Made by a program: the position numbers and the translations under genes. DNA of 64,000 nucleotides from Strigops habroptila. Its lineage: Eukaryota > Chordata > Aves > Psittaciformes > Psittacidae. Below are positions 1-11,400 of the stretch, piece after piece; within the stretch, counting starts at the first letter, position 1; every line of letters begins with the position of its first letter. A model generated the notes under the pieces. It was not told the origin of the DNA and searched no databases. It saw only the letters and a list, made by a program, of their open reading frames with translations. The DNA lies in NCBI RefSeq assembly GCF_004027225.2, contig NW_022651111.1:170769-234768 (forward strand), in the 5' to 3' direction.

Positions 1-335
1 GTAATGGGGGCAATGGGGTCAATAGGGACAATAGGGACAATGGGGGACAAGGGGGGCAATGGGGACAATGGGGGCAATGGGGACAATGAGGGTAATGGGG
101 ACAATGGGGACAATGGGGACACTGGGAGTAATGGGGACAATGGGGACAATGGGAGCAATGGGGTCAATGGGGACAATGGGGACAATGGGAGCAATTTGGG
201 CAATGGGGGCAATGGGGGCAATGGGGGCAGTGGGGACAATGGGAGCAATGGGGGACAAGGGGGACAATGGGGACAATGGGGACAACGGGGATAACGGGAG
301 CAATGGGGACAATGGGGGCAATGGGGTTGCCGCTG
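1..335 (+). repeat. GGGGACAAT-type 9-bp minisatellite in a DDR1 intron
   Basis: Array of variants of ggggacaat, gggggcaat and gggagcaat running from the window edge to about 330. Both strands are open in several frames (GDNGG, PIVPI) purely because the unit length is a multiple of three. From about 340 to 578 the intron has imperfect repeats of caatgggacccatgggag and then the acceptor of the first DDR1 exon. Confidence 0.9.
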
Positions 336-578
336 AGTTGACTGGGAACCTTGAGGGCATCTTGGGTCACCTTGAGCAGTGGTGGGACCTTGGGGAAGCC
401 AGTGGGATCCCGGACTTCAATGGGACCCATGGGAGATCCTGGAGGTCAATGGGACCCATGGGAGCTCCCAGAGGTCAATGGGACCCATGGGAGACTCTGG
501 AGCCCCCTGGAATCTCCTCAGTGGTGGGATCCACGAGATTCCCAGCTTGATCCCAACGGATCTGGGTGCCCCTCGCAG

Positions 579-2432
579 GTGATCGGGGGCAACGAGGACC
601 CCGAGGGAGTGGTGCTGAAGGACTTGGCCCCACCACCAGTGGCCAGAGCCCTTCGCATCTACCCCCGGGCCCCACGGGCCATGAGCGTCTGCCTGCGCCT
701 GGAGCTCTATGGGTGCCCATGGGATGGTGAGTGGCACCTTGGCACCCCCACGGCACCCACTGGCACCTCCAACCCACCCCATCACCCTCCTGGTGTCACC
801 CAACCTCAAACCCCAATGGTGGTGGTCCCCAGGGTGGTGGGACCCCATCCCCATGTCCTTCACCCAACCCCATGGTGATGTGTCTCCTGTCCCCAGCTGG
901 GCTCTTGTCCTACACAGCACCACAGGGACAAGTGATGCTCCTTGACCCGGCACCCGTTGTCCTCAATGACTCCACCTACGATGGATACAGCGTTGGCCCG
1001 TGAGTCCCCACGTGTCCCCAAGTGTCCCCAAGGGCCGCAACCAACCCCAAGAGCTCCCCAGCTGGACCCAAACTGTCCTCAAGTGGCCCAAAACCATCTC
1101 CAAGTGTCCCCAGACTGTCCCTAGACTGTCCATGGACCTTCTCAGTCGGCCCCAATGGTCCTCAAACTGTCCCCAGATGTCCCCAAACTGCCCTTGGCCA
1201 TCCCCAAGTATCCCAAACAGGCTCCGACTGTCCCTAAATCACCCCCCACTGTCTGTAGATGACCCCAAAGTGGGCCCAGATGGGATGGGGCCATGATGGC
1301 ACAATGAATAGACACCCTTGAGCTTGATGGGGTTGGACCATGACGGCATCAGGGATGGCCACCCTTAATGGGGTTGGTCCATGATGGCACCATGGATGGA
1401 CAACATTGAGCTTGACGGGGTTGGGCCATGATGGCACCATGGATGGACACCCTTGAGCTTGGTGGGGTTGGTCCATGGTGGGACCCACATCTCCTGGTGT
1501 CCTCCAGGCTGCAGTTTGGTGGCCTGGGCCAGTTGGCCGATGGGGTTCTGGGCCTGGATGACTTCACCCGGACCCGGGAGCGGCGCCTTTGGCCAGGATA
1601 TGACTACGTTGGATGGCGCCGACCTCCTGGTCCTCAACCTCACGTGGAGCTGGAGTTTGAGTTCGAGGCGCTCCGGAGCTTCCGAGCCATGCAGGTGCCC
1701 CATGGCATGATGGGATAGCGGTGGGATGGTGGGCAATGGGGATGGTGGGCAATGGGGTGCCATAGGACATCATGGGGAGGGGATGGTGGGCAATGGGGTG
1801 ACCTTGGAGATCATGGGAGGGAGGGCAATGGGTGCTCCAGGGGGTCTGGGCATAGATGTATGAGGGGCCACCACATCAAGTCCACCATGTTGGGTCTCCA
1901 ATGGGATGTTCCCATTGGAGACCCAACCTCAAGTCCACTTTAGGGGCTGAGACTTCCCATTGGAGACCCCAGCTTCAACCCAACCTTAGGGGCCGGAGCT
2001 TCCCATTGGAGACCCCTTCCTATGGTCTTTAGCTTCCCATTGGAGACCCAACTTCAGCCCCAGCTCAGGGTCTTGAACTTCCCATTGGAGACCCAACCTC
2101 AGGGACTGGAACTTCCTGTTGGATACCCTTTGTCTTACCCCTCCAGGGCATCATGGGACGGTGTCCAACCCCAATGTCCCCCCAGGTTCACTGCAACAAC
2201 ATGCACACACGTGGGGTGAGCATCTTCAAGGAGGTGGAGTGTCTCTTCAAGAGGACCTTGGCCACGGCCTGGGAGCCCACCCCGGCCACCCACAGCCTGG
2301 CTGGGACCATGAAGGACCCCAGTGCCCGCTCCATCATGGTGCCTCTTGGTGGGCGCCAGGCCCGCTTCATCCAGTGCCACTTCTTCTTCAGCGGGGAGTG
2401 GATGCTCTTCAGTGAGGTCACATTCTTCTCAG
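579..2432 (+). CDS. DDR1: DDR1 extracellular exons: end of discoidin domain and discoidin-like domain
   Basis: Four exons (579-726, 897-999, 1508-1694, 2186-2432). The first carries [13 protein letters not shown] and [12 protein letters not shown], closing the collagen-binding discoidin fold. The next three carry [47 protein letters not shown] and [13 protein letters not shown], matching the discoidin-like domain in order. Cysteines expected for the fold are present (CNNMHT, VECLF, IQC). Phases are 1, 2, 0 and 1 at the exon ends. The donor at 2433 begins gttggc, a weak consensus, so that boundary is slightly less certain. Confidence 0.93.
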
Positions 2433-5400
2433 GTTGGCTCTTGGACTGGATGGTTGGGTGTTGGTTGGGTGATGGGGTCAATGGTTGGGTGATGGGGTCA
2501 TTGGTTGGGTGATGGGGTCAATGGTTGGGTGATGGGGTCATTGGTTGGGTGATGGGGTCATTGGTTGGGTGATGGGGTCAATGGTTGGGTGATGGGGTCA
2601 GTGGTTGGATGATGGGGTCATTGTTTGGATGAGGGTCATTGGTTGAGTGATGGGGTCATTGGTTGGGTGATGGGGTCAGTGGTTGGGTGATGGGGTCAAT
2701 GGTTGAGTGATGAGGTCACTGGGCGGGTGATGGGGTCAATGGTTGGGTGATGGGGTCATTGGTTGGGTGATGGAGTCAATGGGTGATGGGGTCAATGGTT
2801 GGGTGATGGGGTCAATGGGTGGATGATGGAGTCAATGGTTGGGTGATGGGGTCATTGGTTGGGTGATGGGGTCATTGGTTGGGCGATGGGGTCACTGGTT
2901 GGGTGATGGAGTCAATGGTTGGGTGATGGGGTGGTCAACCACCTCATGGGCCCCTTCTTGGCCTGTTGGCCAATGGGAAGGCTCTTTGACTGTGTTGGCC
3001 GCTGTCCCACCCTCATTGTCTGCTCCATGGGGCTCGCCCCATAGATATGGTGGAGGAGATTGTGGGGTCCAGTGGCTGGCCTCCAGCCAGCCCCCCTGAC
3101 CCCTCAGTGGGGGTCATGGCCATCCATGAGGACCAATGGCATGGGGACATGGCCACCAACATCACAACACCAGGTAAGGTGGTGCTTGATGGGGCTGGTC
3201 CATGGTGGCACCATGGATGGACTCCATTGAGCTTGATGGGGTTGGACCATGATGGCACCATGGATGGACACCCTTGATAGGGTTGGTCCATGATGGCACC
3301 ATGGATGGACACCCTTGATAGGGTTGGTCCATGATGGCACCATGGATGGACACCCTTGATAGGGTTGGTCCATGATGGCACCATGGATGGACACCCTTGA
3401 TAGGGTTGGTCCATGATGGCACCATGGATGGACACCCTTGATAGGGTTGGTCCATGATGGCACCATGGATGGACACCCTTGATAGGGTTGGTCCATGATG
3501 GCACCATGGATGGACATTCTGCCCACCTCCACCCCTATGGCAGCCCCAATGGACCCCAATAGAGGGCAACCAGTCGCCAAAGCTGACCACAGTCACACAT
3601 CCATCCTGATTGGCTGCTTGGTGGCCATCATCATGCTCCTATTGGGCGTCATCTTCCTCATCCTCTGGCGGCAGTACTGGAAGAAGATCCTGGGGAAGGT
3701 GAGTGGGACTGGGAGGGACTGGGAGGAACTGGGGGGCTGTTGGTGGCCTGGGTCTACCTGAGGTTCTCCCATAGGCCCGGCCGTCAGAGGATGAGCTGCG
3801 GGTGCAGCTCTCGGTGCCCGGTGACACCATTGTCATCAACAACGTGACAGCGGCGGCGCGAGGACCCCCCCGCTACGAGAGGATCCCACCGGAGGAGGGC
3901 GAGTACCAGGAGCCAACGCGGCCACCGGGGCCACCGGCACCTCCGGGACATGGTGAGGGGATGGGGGGTGGATGGATGGATGGATGGATGATGGACAGAT
4001 GGTGGATGGATGGATGATGGATGGATGATGGATGGATGGATGGATGGATGGATGGATGATGGATGGATGATGGATGGATGGATGATGGATGATGGATGGA
4101 TGGATGGATGATGGATGATGGATGATGGAGGATGGATGATGGATGGATGATGGATGATGGATGGATGATGGATGGATGATGGATGATGGATGATGGATGG
4201 ATGATGGATGATGGATGATGGAGGATGGATGGATGGATGGATGGATGGATGGATGGATGGATGGATGGATGATGGAGGATGGATGATGGATGGATGATGG
4301 ATGATGGAGGATGGATGATGGATGGATGATGGATGGATCTATAGATGTATTCAGGGGTGCAGCCTCCAGGCCCCGCCCCTCTCCTAACCCCCCCCACAGC
4401 TCCCTTCGCCAATCCAGGCTATCGCCTCCTCCTGGCCACCTATGCCCAGCCAATGGGAGGGCTCGGTCGGGCCCCACCTGACGGGGCTAAGCCAATCAAC
4501 ACAGATGGTGAGGTGAAGCCCCGCCCCCTTCGGGTCTGAACCCTCCCACACCTTTCCTGAAGCCCCTCCCCTTTGGACCTGAAACAGTTTAGCCCCGCCC
4601 CATCCATGTTGATCCCTCCCCTCCCGATTTAGCCCCTCCCACCTTGTTCTAGCCCCTCCCCTCTTCCTATAACCCTGCCCTATAGCCACCTGCCCTTATA
4701 GCCCCTCCCCTTCTTCCTATAGCCACACCCCCTTATAGCCTCTCCCCTTCTCCCTATAGCCACATCCCCTTATAGCCCCTCCCCTTCTCCCTATAGCCAC
4801 ACCCCCTTATAGCCCCTCCCCTTCTTCCTATAGCCATATGCCCTTCCTATAGCCCCTCCCCTCTTATTGTAACCCAGCCCCTTTGCTATAGCCCCTCCCC
4901 TTGTGTTATCCCCGCCCCCTTTAACCCCTCCCCTTATGCAGAAGCCCCGCCCTATTTCCAACCCCCTTCCCTTTAGCCCCGCCCCCACTGACCCTTCCCC
5001 CCACCCCTTGCAGAGCCCGAGGGCGGGGCCGAGGCCTACGCGGAGGCTGACGTCACCGGAGGCTCCGCCTACCCCGCGTGTGGCCCCGCCCCCTGCCCCG
5101 CCCTCCCGGCTTTCCCGCGCCGGCGCCTGCGCTTCCGGCAGAAGCTGGGGGAGGGGCAGTTCGGAGAGGTGAGACACGCCCCCTCCCGCGCCAAACCACG
5201 CCCCCCCGCTAGGCCACGCCCCCCCCGCCACGCCCCTTCCCCCAACCCACCTGGCTGGAAACCCCGCCCCTCTATAAGCCACGCCCCCAATGTCCCTATT
5301 AGGTGAAGGCCCCTTGGGGTGAAGCCACGCCCCTTCTCTCAAGCCACGCCCATTTACAATCTAGCCCCGCCCCCCGGTTAGCCCCACCCACTCAGAATGA

Positions 5401-8400
5401 AGCCCCGCCTTTTGGTATTAACCACGCCCCTTTGGGGAAGCCCCGCCCCTTGCTGCTGAGGCCATGCCCCATTGGTTAAACCCTGCCTCCGGTGAGTTGA
5501 AGCCCCGCCCCGTTGTTGAGACCACTCCCCTTTAGTGTTAGCCCTGCCCCGCCCGCCTGAGGCCACGCCCCTCATCGAGGCCCCGCCCCCTCAGGTCCTC
5601 CTGTGCGAGGTCGAGGACCCGCAGGCGCTGCCGCCGGGGTCACGACCCCCGGACCTGCCGCGCGGGCGCCCTCTGCTGGTGGCCGTCAAGGTGCTGCGCC
5701 CGGACGCGACCAAGAACGCCCGGTACGGGGGGGGGGGCGAGTGTGTAAAGGGGTGGAAATGGGCTGTGAGTGTGCAAGAGGGGGTGTAAATGGGGTGTGA
5801 GTGTGCAAAGGGGTGTAAATGAGGGTGTGAGTGTGCAATGGGGGGGTTCAAATGGGGGTGTGAGTGTGCAAGGGGGTGCAAATGGGGGTGTGAGTGTGCA
5901 AGGGGGTGTAAATGAGGGTGTGAGTGTGCAACGGGGGGGTTCAAATGGGGGTGTGAGTGTGCAATGAAGGTGCAAAGGGAGGTGTGGGGCCTAAAGGGTT
6001 GTGCAAATGGGGTGTGAGTGTGGGAGGGGGTGCAAATGGGGTGTGAGTGTGCAAGGGGGTGCAAATGTGGGGTGACTGTGCAAGGGGGGGTGCAAATGGG
6101 GGTGTGAGTGCACAAGAGGGGGCTCAAATGGGGGTGTGAGTGTGCAAGGGGGGGTTCAAATGGGGGTATGAGTGTGCAATGAGGCTGCAAATGGAGGTGT
6201 GGGGCTTCAAGGGGTGTGCAAATGGGAGTGTGAGTGTGCAAGGGGGTGCAAATGGGGTTTGAGTGTGCAAGGTGGGTGCAAATGGGGATGTGGGTGTGCA
6301 ATGCGGGGTTCAAATGAGGGTGTGAGTGTGCAATGGGGGGTTCAAATGGAGGTGTGAGTGTGCAATGAAGGTGCAAATAGAGGTGTGGGGCTTCAAGGGG
6401 GTGTGCAAATGGGGGTGTGAGTGTGCAAGGGGGGGTGCAAATGGGGTTTGAGTGTGCAAGGTGGGTGCAAATGGGGCTGTGAGTGTGCAAGGGGGTGCAA
6501 ATGGGGTTTGAGTGTGCAAGGTGGGTGCAAATGGGGGTGTGAGTGTGCAAGGGGGTGTAAATGGGGTGTGAGTGTGCAAGGGGGTGTAAATGGCGGTGTG
6601 AGTGTGCAAGGAAGGTGCAAATAGAGGTGTGGGGCTTCAAGGGGGTGTGCAAATGGGGGTGTGAGTGTGCAAAGGGGGTGCAATTTTGGGTGTGAGTGTG
6701 CAAGGGGGGTGCAAAGGGGCGTGCGAGGGCTGACGGGGGGGTCAGGCGGGACTTCCTGCAGGAGGCGCGCACCATGGGGCGCCTGCGGGACCCCAACATC
6801 GTGCGGCTGCTGGGGGTGTGCGCGGGGCCCGGCCCCCTCTGCATCATCACCGAGTACATGGAGCACGGCGACCTGCACCAGTTCCTGGGCGGGCCCACGG
6901 GGCATGCCCTCAGGTGCGACACGGCCCCTTTAAGCCTTTAGGACACGCCCCCTTCCCTTTAGCCCCCGCCCCTTTAGCCCCGCCCATTCCCTTTAGCCAC
7001 TCCCCTTCGCTTTAGCCATGCCCCTTCTCTTAAACTCCGCCCCTTCAGCCCCTCCCATTCCCTTTAGCCCTGCCCCTTCCATTTAGCCACACCCTTCCCC
7101 ATTTAACCACGCCCCTTCTCTTTAGCCCAGCCCCTTCCCTTTGACCACGCCCCTTCCCTTTTGCCCTGCCCCTTCCCTTTAGCCCAGCCCCTTCCCTTTA
7201 ACCCCGCCCCTTTAGTCCCACCCTTCCCCTTTAGCCACGCCCCTTCATTTAACCACGCCCCATTAACCACGCCCCTTTACCTCTGCCCATTCCACTTATC
7301 CCTGCTCCTTCCCTTTAGCCACGCCCCTTCCTTTAGCCCCGCCCATTCCCTTCAACCCCTCCCATTCCCTTTAGCCCTGCCCCTTCCCTTTAACTCTGCC
7401 CTTCAGCCACACCCACTCCCTTTAGCCACGCCCCTTTCACCAAGCCTCTTTGGCCCCCTGCCCACTCCCTTTAGCCACGCCTCTTTAGCCCCGCCCCTTC
7501 CCTTCAGCCCCACCCTTCCCCTTAAGCCCCGCCCCTTCCCTTTAGCCCCAACCTTCCCCTTTAGCCCCGCCCATTCACTTTAGCCCCGTCCATTCCCTTT
7601 AGCCCTGCCCATTCCCTTTTGCCACGCCCATTCTCTTTAGCCACGCCCCTTTATCCCTGCCCATTCCATTTATCCCTGCCCATTACCTTTAGCCACGCCC
7701 CTTCCCTTTAGCCCACCTCTCCCCTTTAGCCACCCCCCTTCCCTTTAGCCCCGCCCATTCCCTTTAGCCCCAACCTTCCCTTTAGCCCCGCCCATTCCCT
7801 TTAGCCCTGCCCATTCCTTTTAGCCACGCCCCTTCTCTTTAGCCACGCCCCTTTTCTCCTGCCCATTCCATTTATCCCTGCCCATTCCCTTCAGCCACCC
7901 TCTTCCCTTTAGCCCCGCCCATTCCCTTTAGCCCTGCCCATTCCCTTTAACCACGCCCCTTCCCTTTAACCACGCCCCTTTACCCCTGCCCATTCCATAT
8001 ATGCCTGCCCCTTCCCTTAAGCCCCGCCCCTTCCCTTTAGCCCCGCCCATTCCCTTTAACCACGCCCCCCCTTTAGCCCCACCCTTCCCCTTTAGCCCCG
8101 CCCTTTCCCTTTAGCCCCACCCTTCCCCTTTAGCCCCAACCTTACCCTTCAGCCCCGCCCTTCCCCTTTAGCCCCACCCCTTCCCTTTAGCCCCGCCCAT
8201 TCCCTTTAGCCCTGCCCATTCCCTTTACGCACTCCCCTTCCCTTTAACCATGCCCCTTTACCCCTGCCCATTCCATATATGCCTACCCCTTCCCTTTAGC
8301 CACGCCCCTTTCATTTAACCACGCCCCTTTACCCCCGCCCATTCCATATATCCCTGCCCCTTCCCTTTATCCCCGCCCCTTCCCTTAAGCCCCACCCCTT

Positions 8401-11400
8401 CCCTTAAGCCCCGCCCCTGACGCCCCGCCCCTGGCCCCGCCCAGCCTGGCCACGCTGCTGCACGTGGGGGCGCAGATCGCCTCCGGGATGCGCTTCCTGT
8501 CGGGATTGAACGTCGTGCACCGGGATCTGGCGACGCGGAACTGCCTCGTGGGGCCCGGCGTCACCGTCAAGGTGGCGGACTTCGGCATGAGCCGGCCCCT
8601 CTACACCGCGCACTACTACCGCGTGCGGGGCAGGGCCCTGCTGCCCATCCGCTGGATGGCATGGGAGTGCATCCTCATGGTGGGAATGGGATGGGAGTGC
8701 TTCCTCATGGTGGGAATGGGATGGGAGTGCATCCTCATGGTGGGAATGGGATGGGAGCGCTTCCTCATGGTGGGAATGGGATGGGAGTGCTTCCTCATGG
8801 TGGGAATGGGATGGGAGTGCATCCTCATGGTGGGAATGGGATGGGAGCGCTTCCTCATGGTGGGAATGGGATGGGAGTGCATCCTCATGGTGGGAATGGG
8901 GTGGGAGCGCTTCCTCATGGTGGGAATGGGGTGGGATGGGAGTGCATCCTCATGGTGGGAATGGGATGGGAGCGCTTCCTCATGGTGGGAATGGGGTGGG
9001 AGTGCATCCTCATGGTGGGAATGGGATGGGATGGGAGTGCATCGTCATGGTGGGAATGGGATGGGAGCGCTTCCTCATGGTGGGAATGGGGTGGGAGTGC
9101 ATCCTCATGGTGGGAATGGGATGGGATGGGAGTGCATCCTCATGGTGGGAATGGGATGGGATGGGATGGGAGCGCATCCTCATGGTGGGAATGGGATGGG
9201 ATGGGAGAGCATCCTCATGTGGGAATGGGATGGGATGGGAGCGCATCCTCATGGTGGGAATGGGATGGGATGGGAGCGCATCCTCATGGTGGGAATGGGA
9301 TGGGATGGGAGCGCATCCTCATGGTGGGAATGGGATGGGATGGGAGTGCATCCTCATGGTGGGAATGGGATGGGATGGGAGTGCATCCTCATGGTGGGAA
9401 TGGGGTGGGATGGGAGAGCATCCTCGTGGTGGGAATGGGGTGGGAGTGCATCATTATGGTGGGAATGGGATGGGATGGGAGCGCATCCTCATGGTGGGAA
9501 TGGGATGGGAGCGCTTCCTCATGGTGGGAATGGGATGGGAGCGCTTCCTCATGGTGGGAATGGGATGGGAGTGCATCCTCATGGTGGGAATGGGGTGGGA
9601 GCGCTTCCTCATGGTGGGAATGGGGTGGGAGCGCTTCCTCATGGTGGGAATGGGATGGGAGTGCATCCTCATGGTGGGAATGGGGTGGGAGCGCTTCCTC
9701 ATGGTGGGAATGGGGTGGGAGCGCTTCCTCATGGTGGGAATGGGGTGGGATGGGAGCGCATCCTCATGGTGGGAATGGGGTGGGAGCGCATCCTCATGGT
9801 GGGAATGGGTTGGGATGGGAGGGCATCCTCATGGTGGGAATGGGATGGGATGGGAGCGCATCCTCATGGTGGGAATGGGATGGGAAACGGATGCAAGCAG
9901 GAATGGGCACAAAGGGGATCTGGCGTGGGGATTAAAGGGGTTTGGAAGGGGATTGGAATGGGGTTGGAATGGGGTTGGGGGGTAATGGGATACAGTGGGG
10001 TGCAATGGGGTGCAATGGGGTACAATGGTATAGAATGGGGTGCAGTGGGGTACAATGGGGTGCAATGGGGTGCAATGGTATAGAATGGGGTGCAGTGGGG
10101 TACAATGGGGTGCAATGGGATACGATGGAGTACAATGGGGTGCAACGGGGTGCAATGGGGTACAATGGGATACAATGAGCGCAATGGGATACAGTGGTAT
10201 ATAATGGGGTACAATGGGGTACAATGGGGTACAATGGTATAGAATGGGGGGCAATGGGGTACAATGGGATAGAATGGGGTGCAATGGTATATAATGAGGT
10301 GCAATGGGGTACAATGGGGTGCAATGGGGTACAATGTGATACAATGGTGTGCAATGGGATACAGTGGTATATAATGGAGTGCAATGGGGTACAATGGGGT
10401 ACAGTGTGATACAGTGGGGTACAACGGGGTGCAATGGGGTGCGATGGGGTACAATGGGGTGCAATGGGGTACAACGGGGTGCAATGGGGTACAATGGGGT
10501 ACAACGGGGTGCAATGGGGTGCAATGGGGTGCGATGGGGTGCAGGGGGGTACAACGGGGTGCAATGGGGTGCGATGGGGTGCGATGGGGTACAACGGGGT
10601 GCAATGGGGTACAACGGGGTACAATGGGGTGCAATGGGGTGCGATGGGGTGCAATGGGGTACGATGGGGTACAATGGGGTGCAATGGGGTACACCGGGGT
10701 GCAATGGGGTGCAATGAGGTGCAATGGGGTACAATGGGGTGCAGTGGGGTGCAATAGGGTACAATGGGGTGCAATGGGGTGCGATAGGGTACAACGGGGT
10801 GCGATGGGGTACAATGGGGTGCAATGGGGTACAATGGGGTGCGATGGGGTGCAATGGGGTGCAACGGGATACAATGGGGTACAATGGGGTACAACGGGGT
10901 ACAACGGGGTGCAATGGGGTACAATGGGGTGCAATGGCATACAATGGGGTACAATGGGGTGCAATGGGGTGCAATGGGGTACAATGGGGTGCAGTGGGGT
11001 ACAACGGGGTACAACGGGGTGCGATGGGGTACAATGGGGTCCGCAGGGCACGTTCACACCCGCCAGTGACGCGTGGGCCTTCGGGGTGACGCTGTGGGAG
11101 GTGCTGACGCGGTGCCGGGAGCAGCCCTACGGGCGCCTGAGCGACGAGCAGGTCATTGCCAACGCCGGGCACCACTTCCGGGCACAGGGCAGGCAGGTGA
11201 GCTGTGGGGCAATGGGGGCGATGGGGGCAATGGGGGCAATGGGGGTAATAGGGGTGATGGGGGCAATGGGGGCAATGGGGGACAATGGGGGCAATGGGGG
11301 CAATGGGGGTAATGGGGCAATGGGGACAATGGGGGTAATGGGGGCAATGAGGGCAATGGGGGCAATGGGGGCAATGGGGACAATGGGGGTAATGGGAGAA

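Noticed and set aside
8464-10083. 539-codon frame running from the DDR1 kinase exon through the repeats
   Set aside because: The next exon at 11047 joins perfectly to 8679 and restores the conserved kinase sequence, so the rest is intron. Limited use of later donor copies is kept as a finding only.
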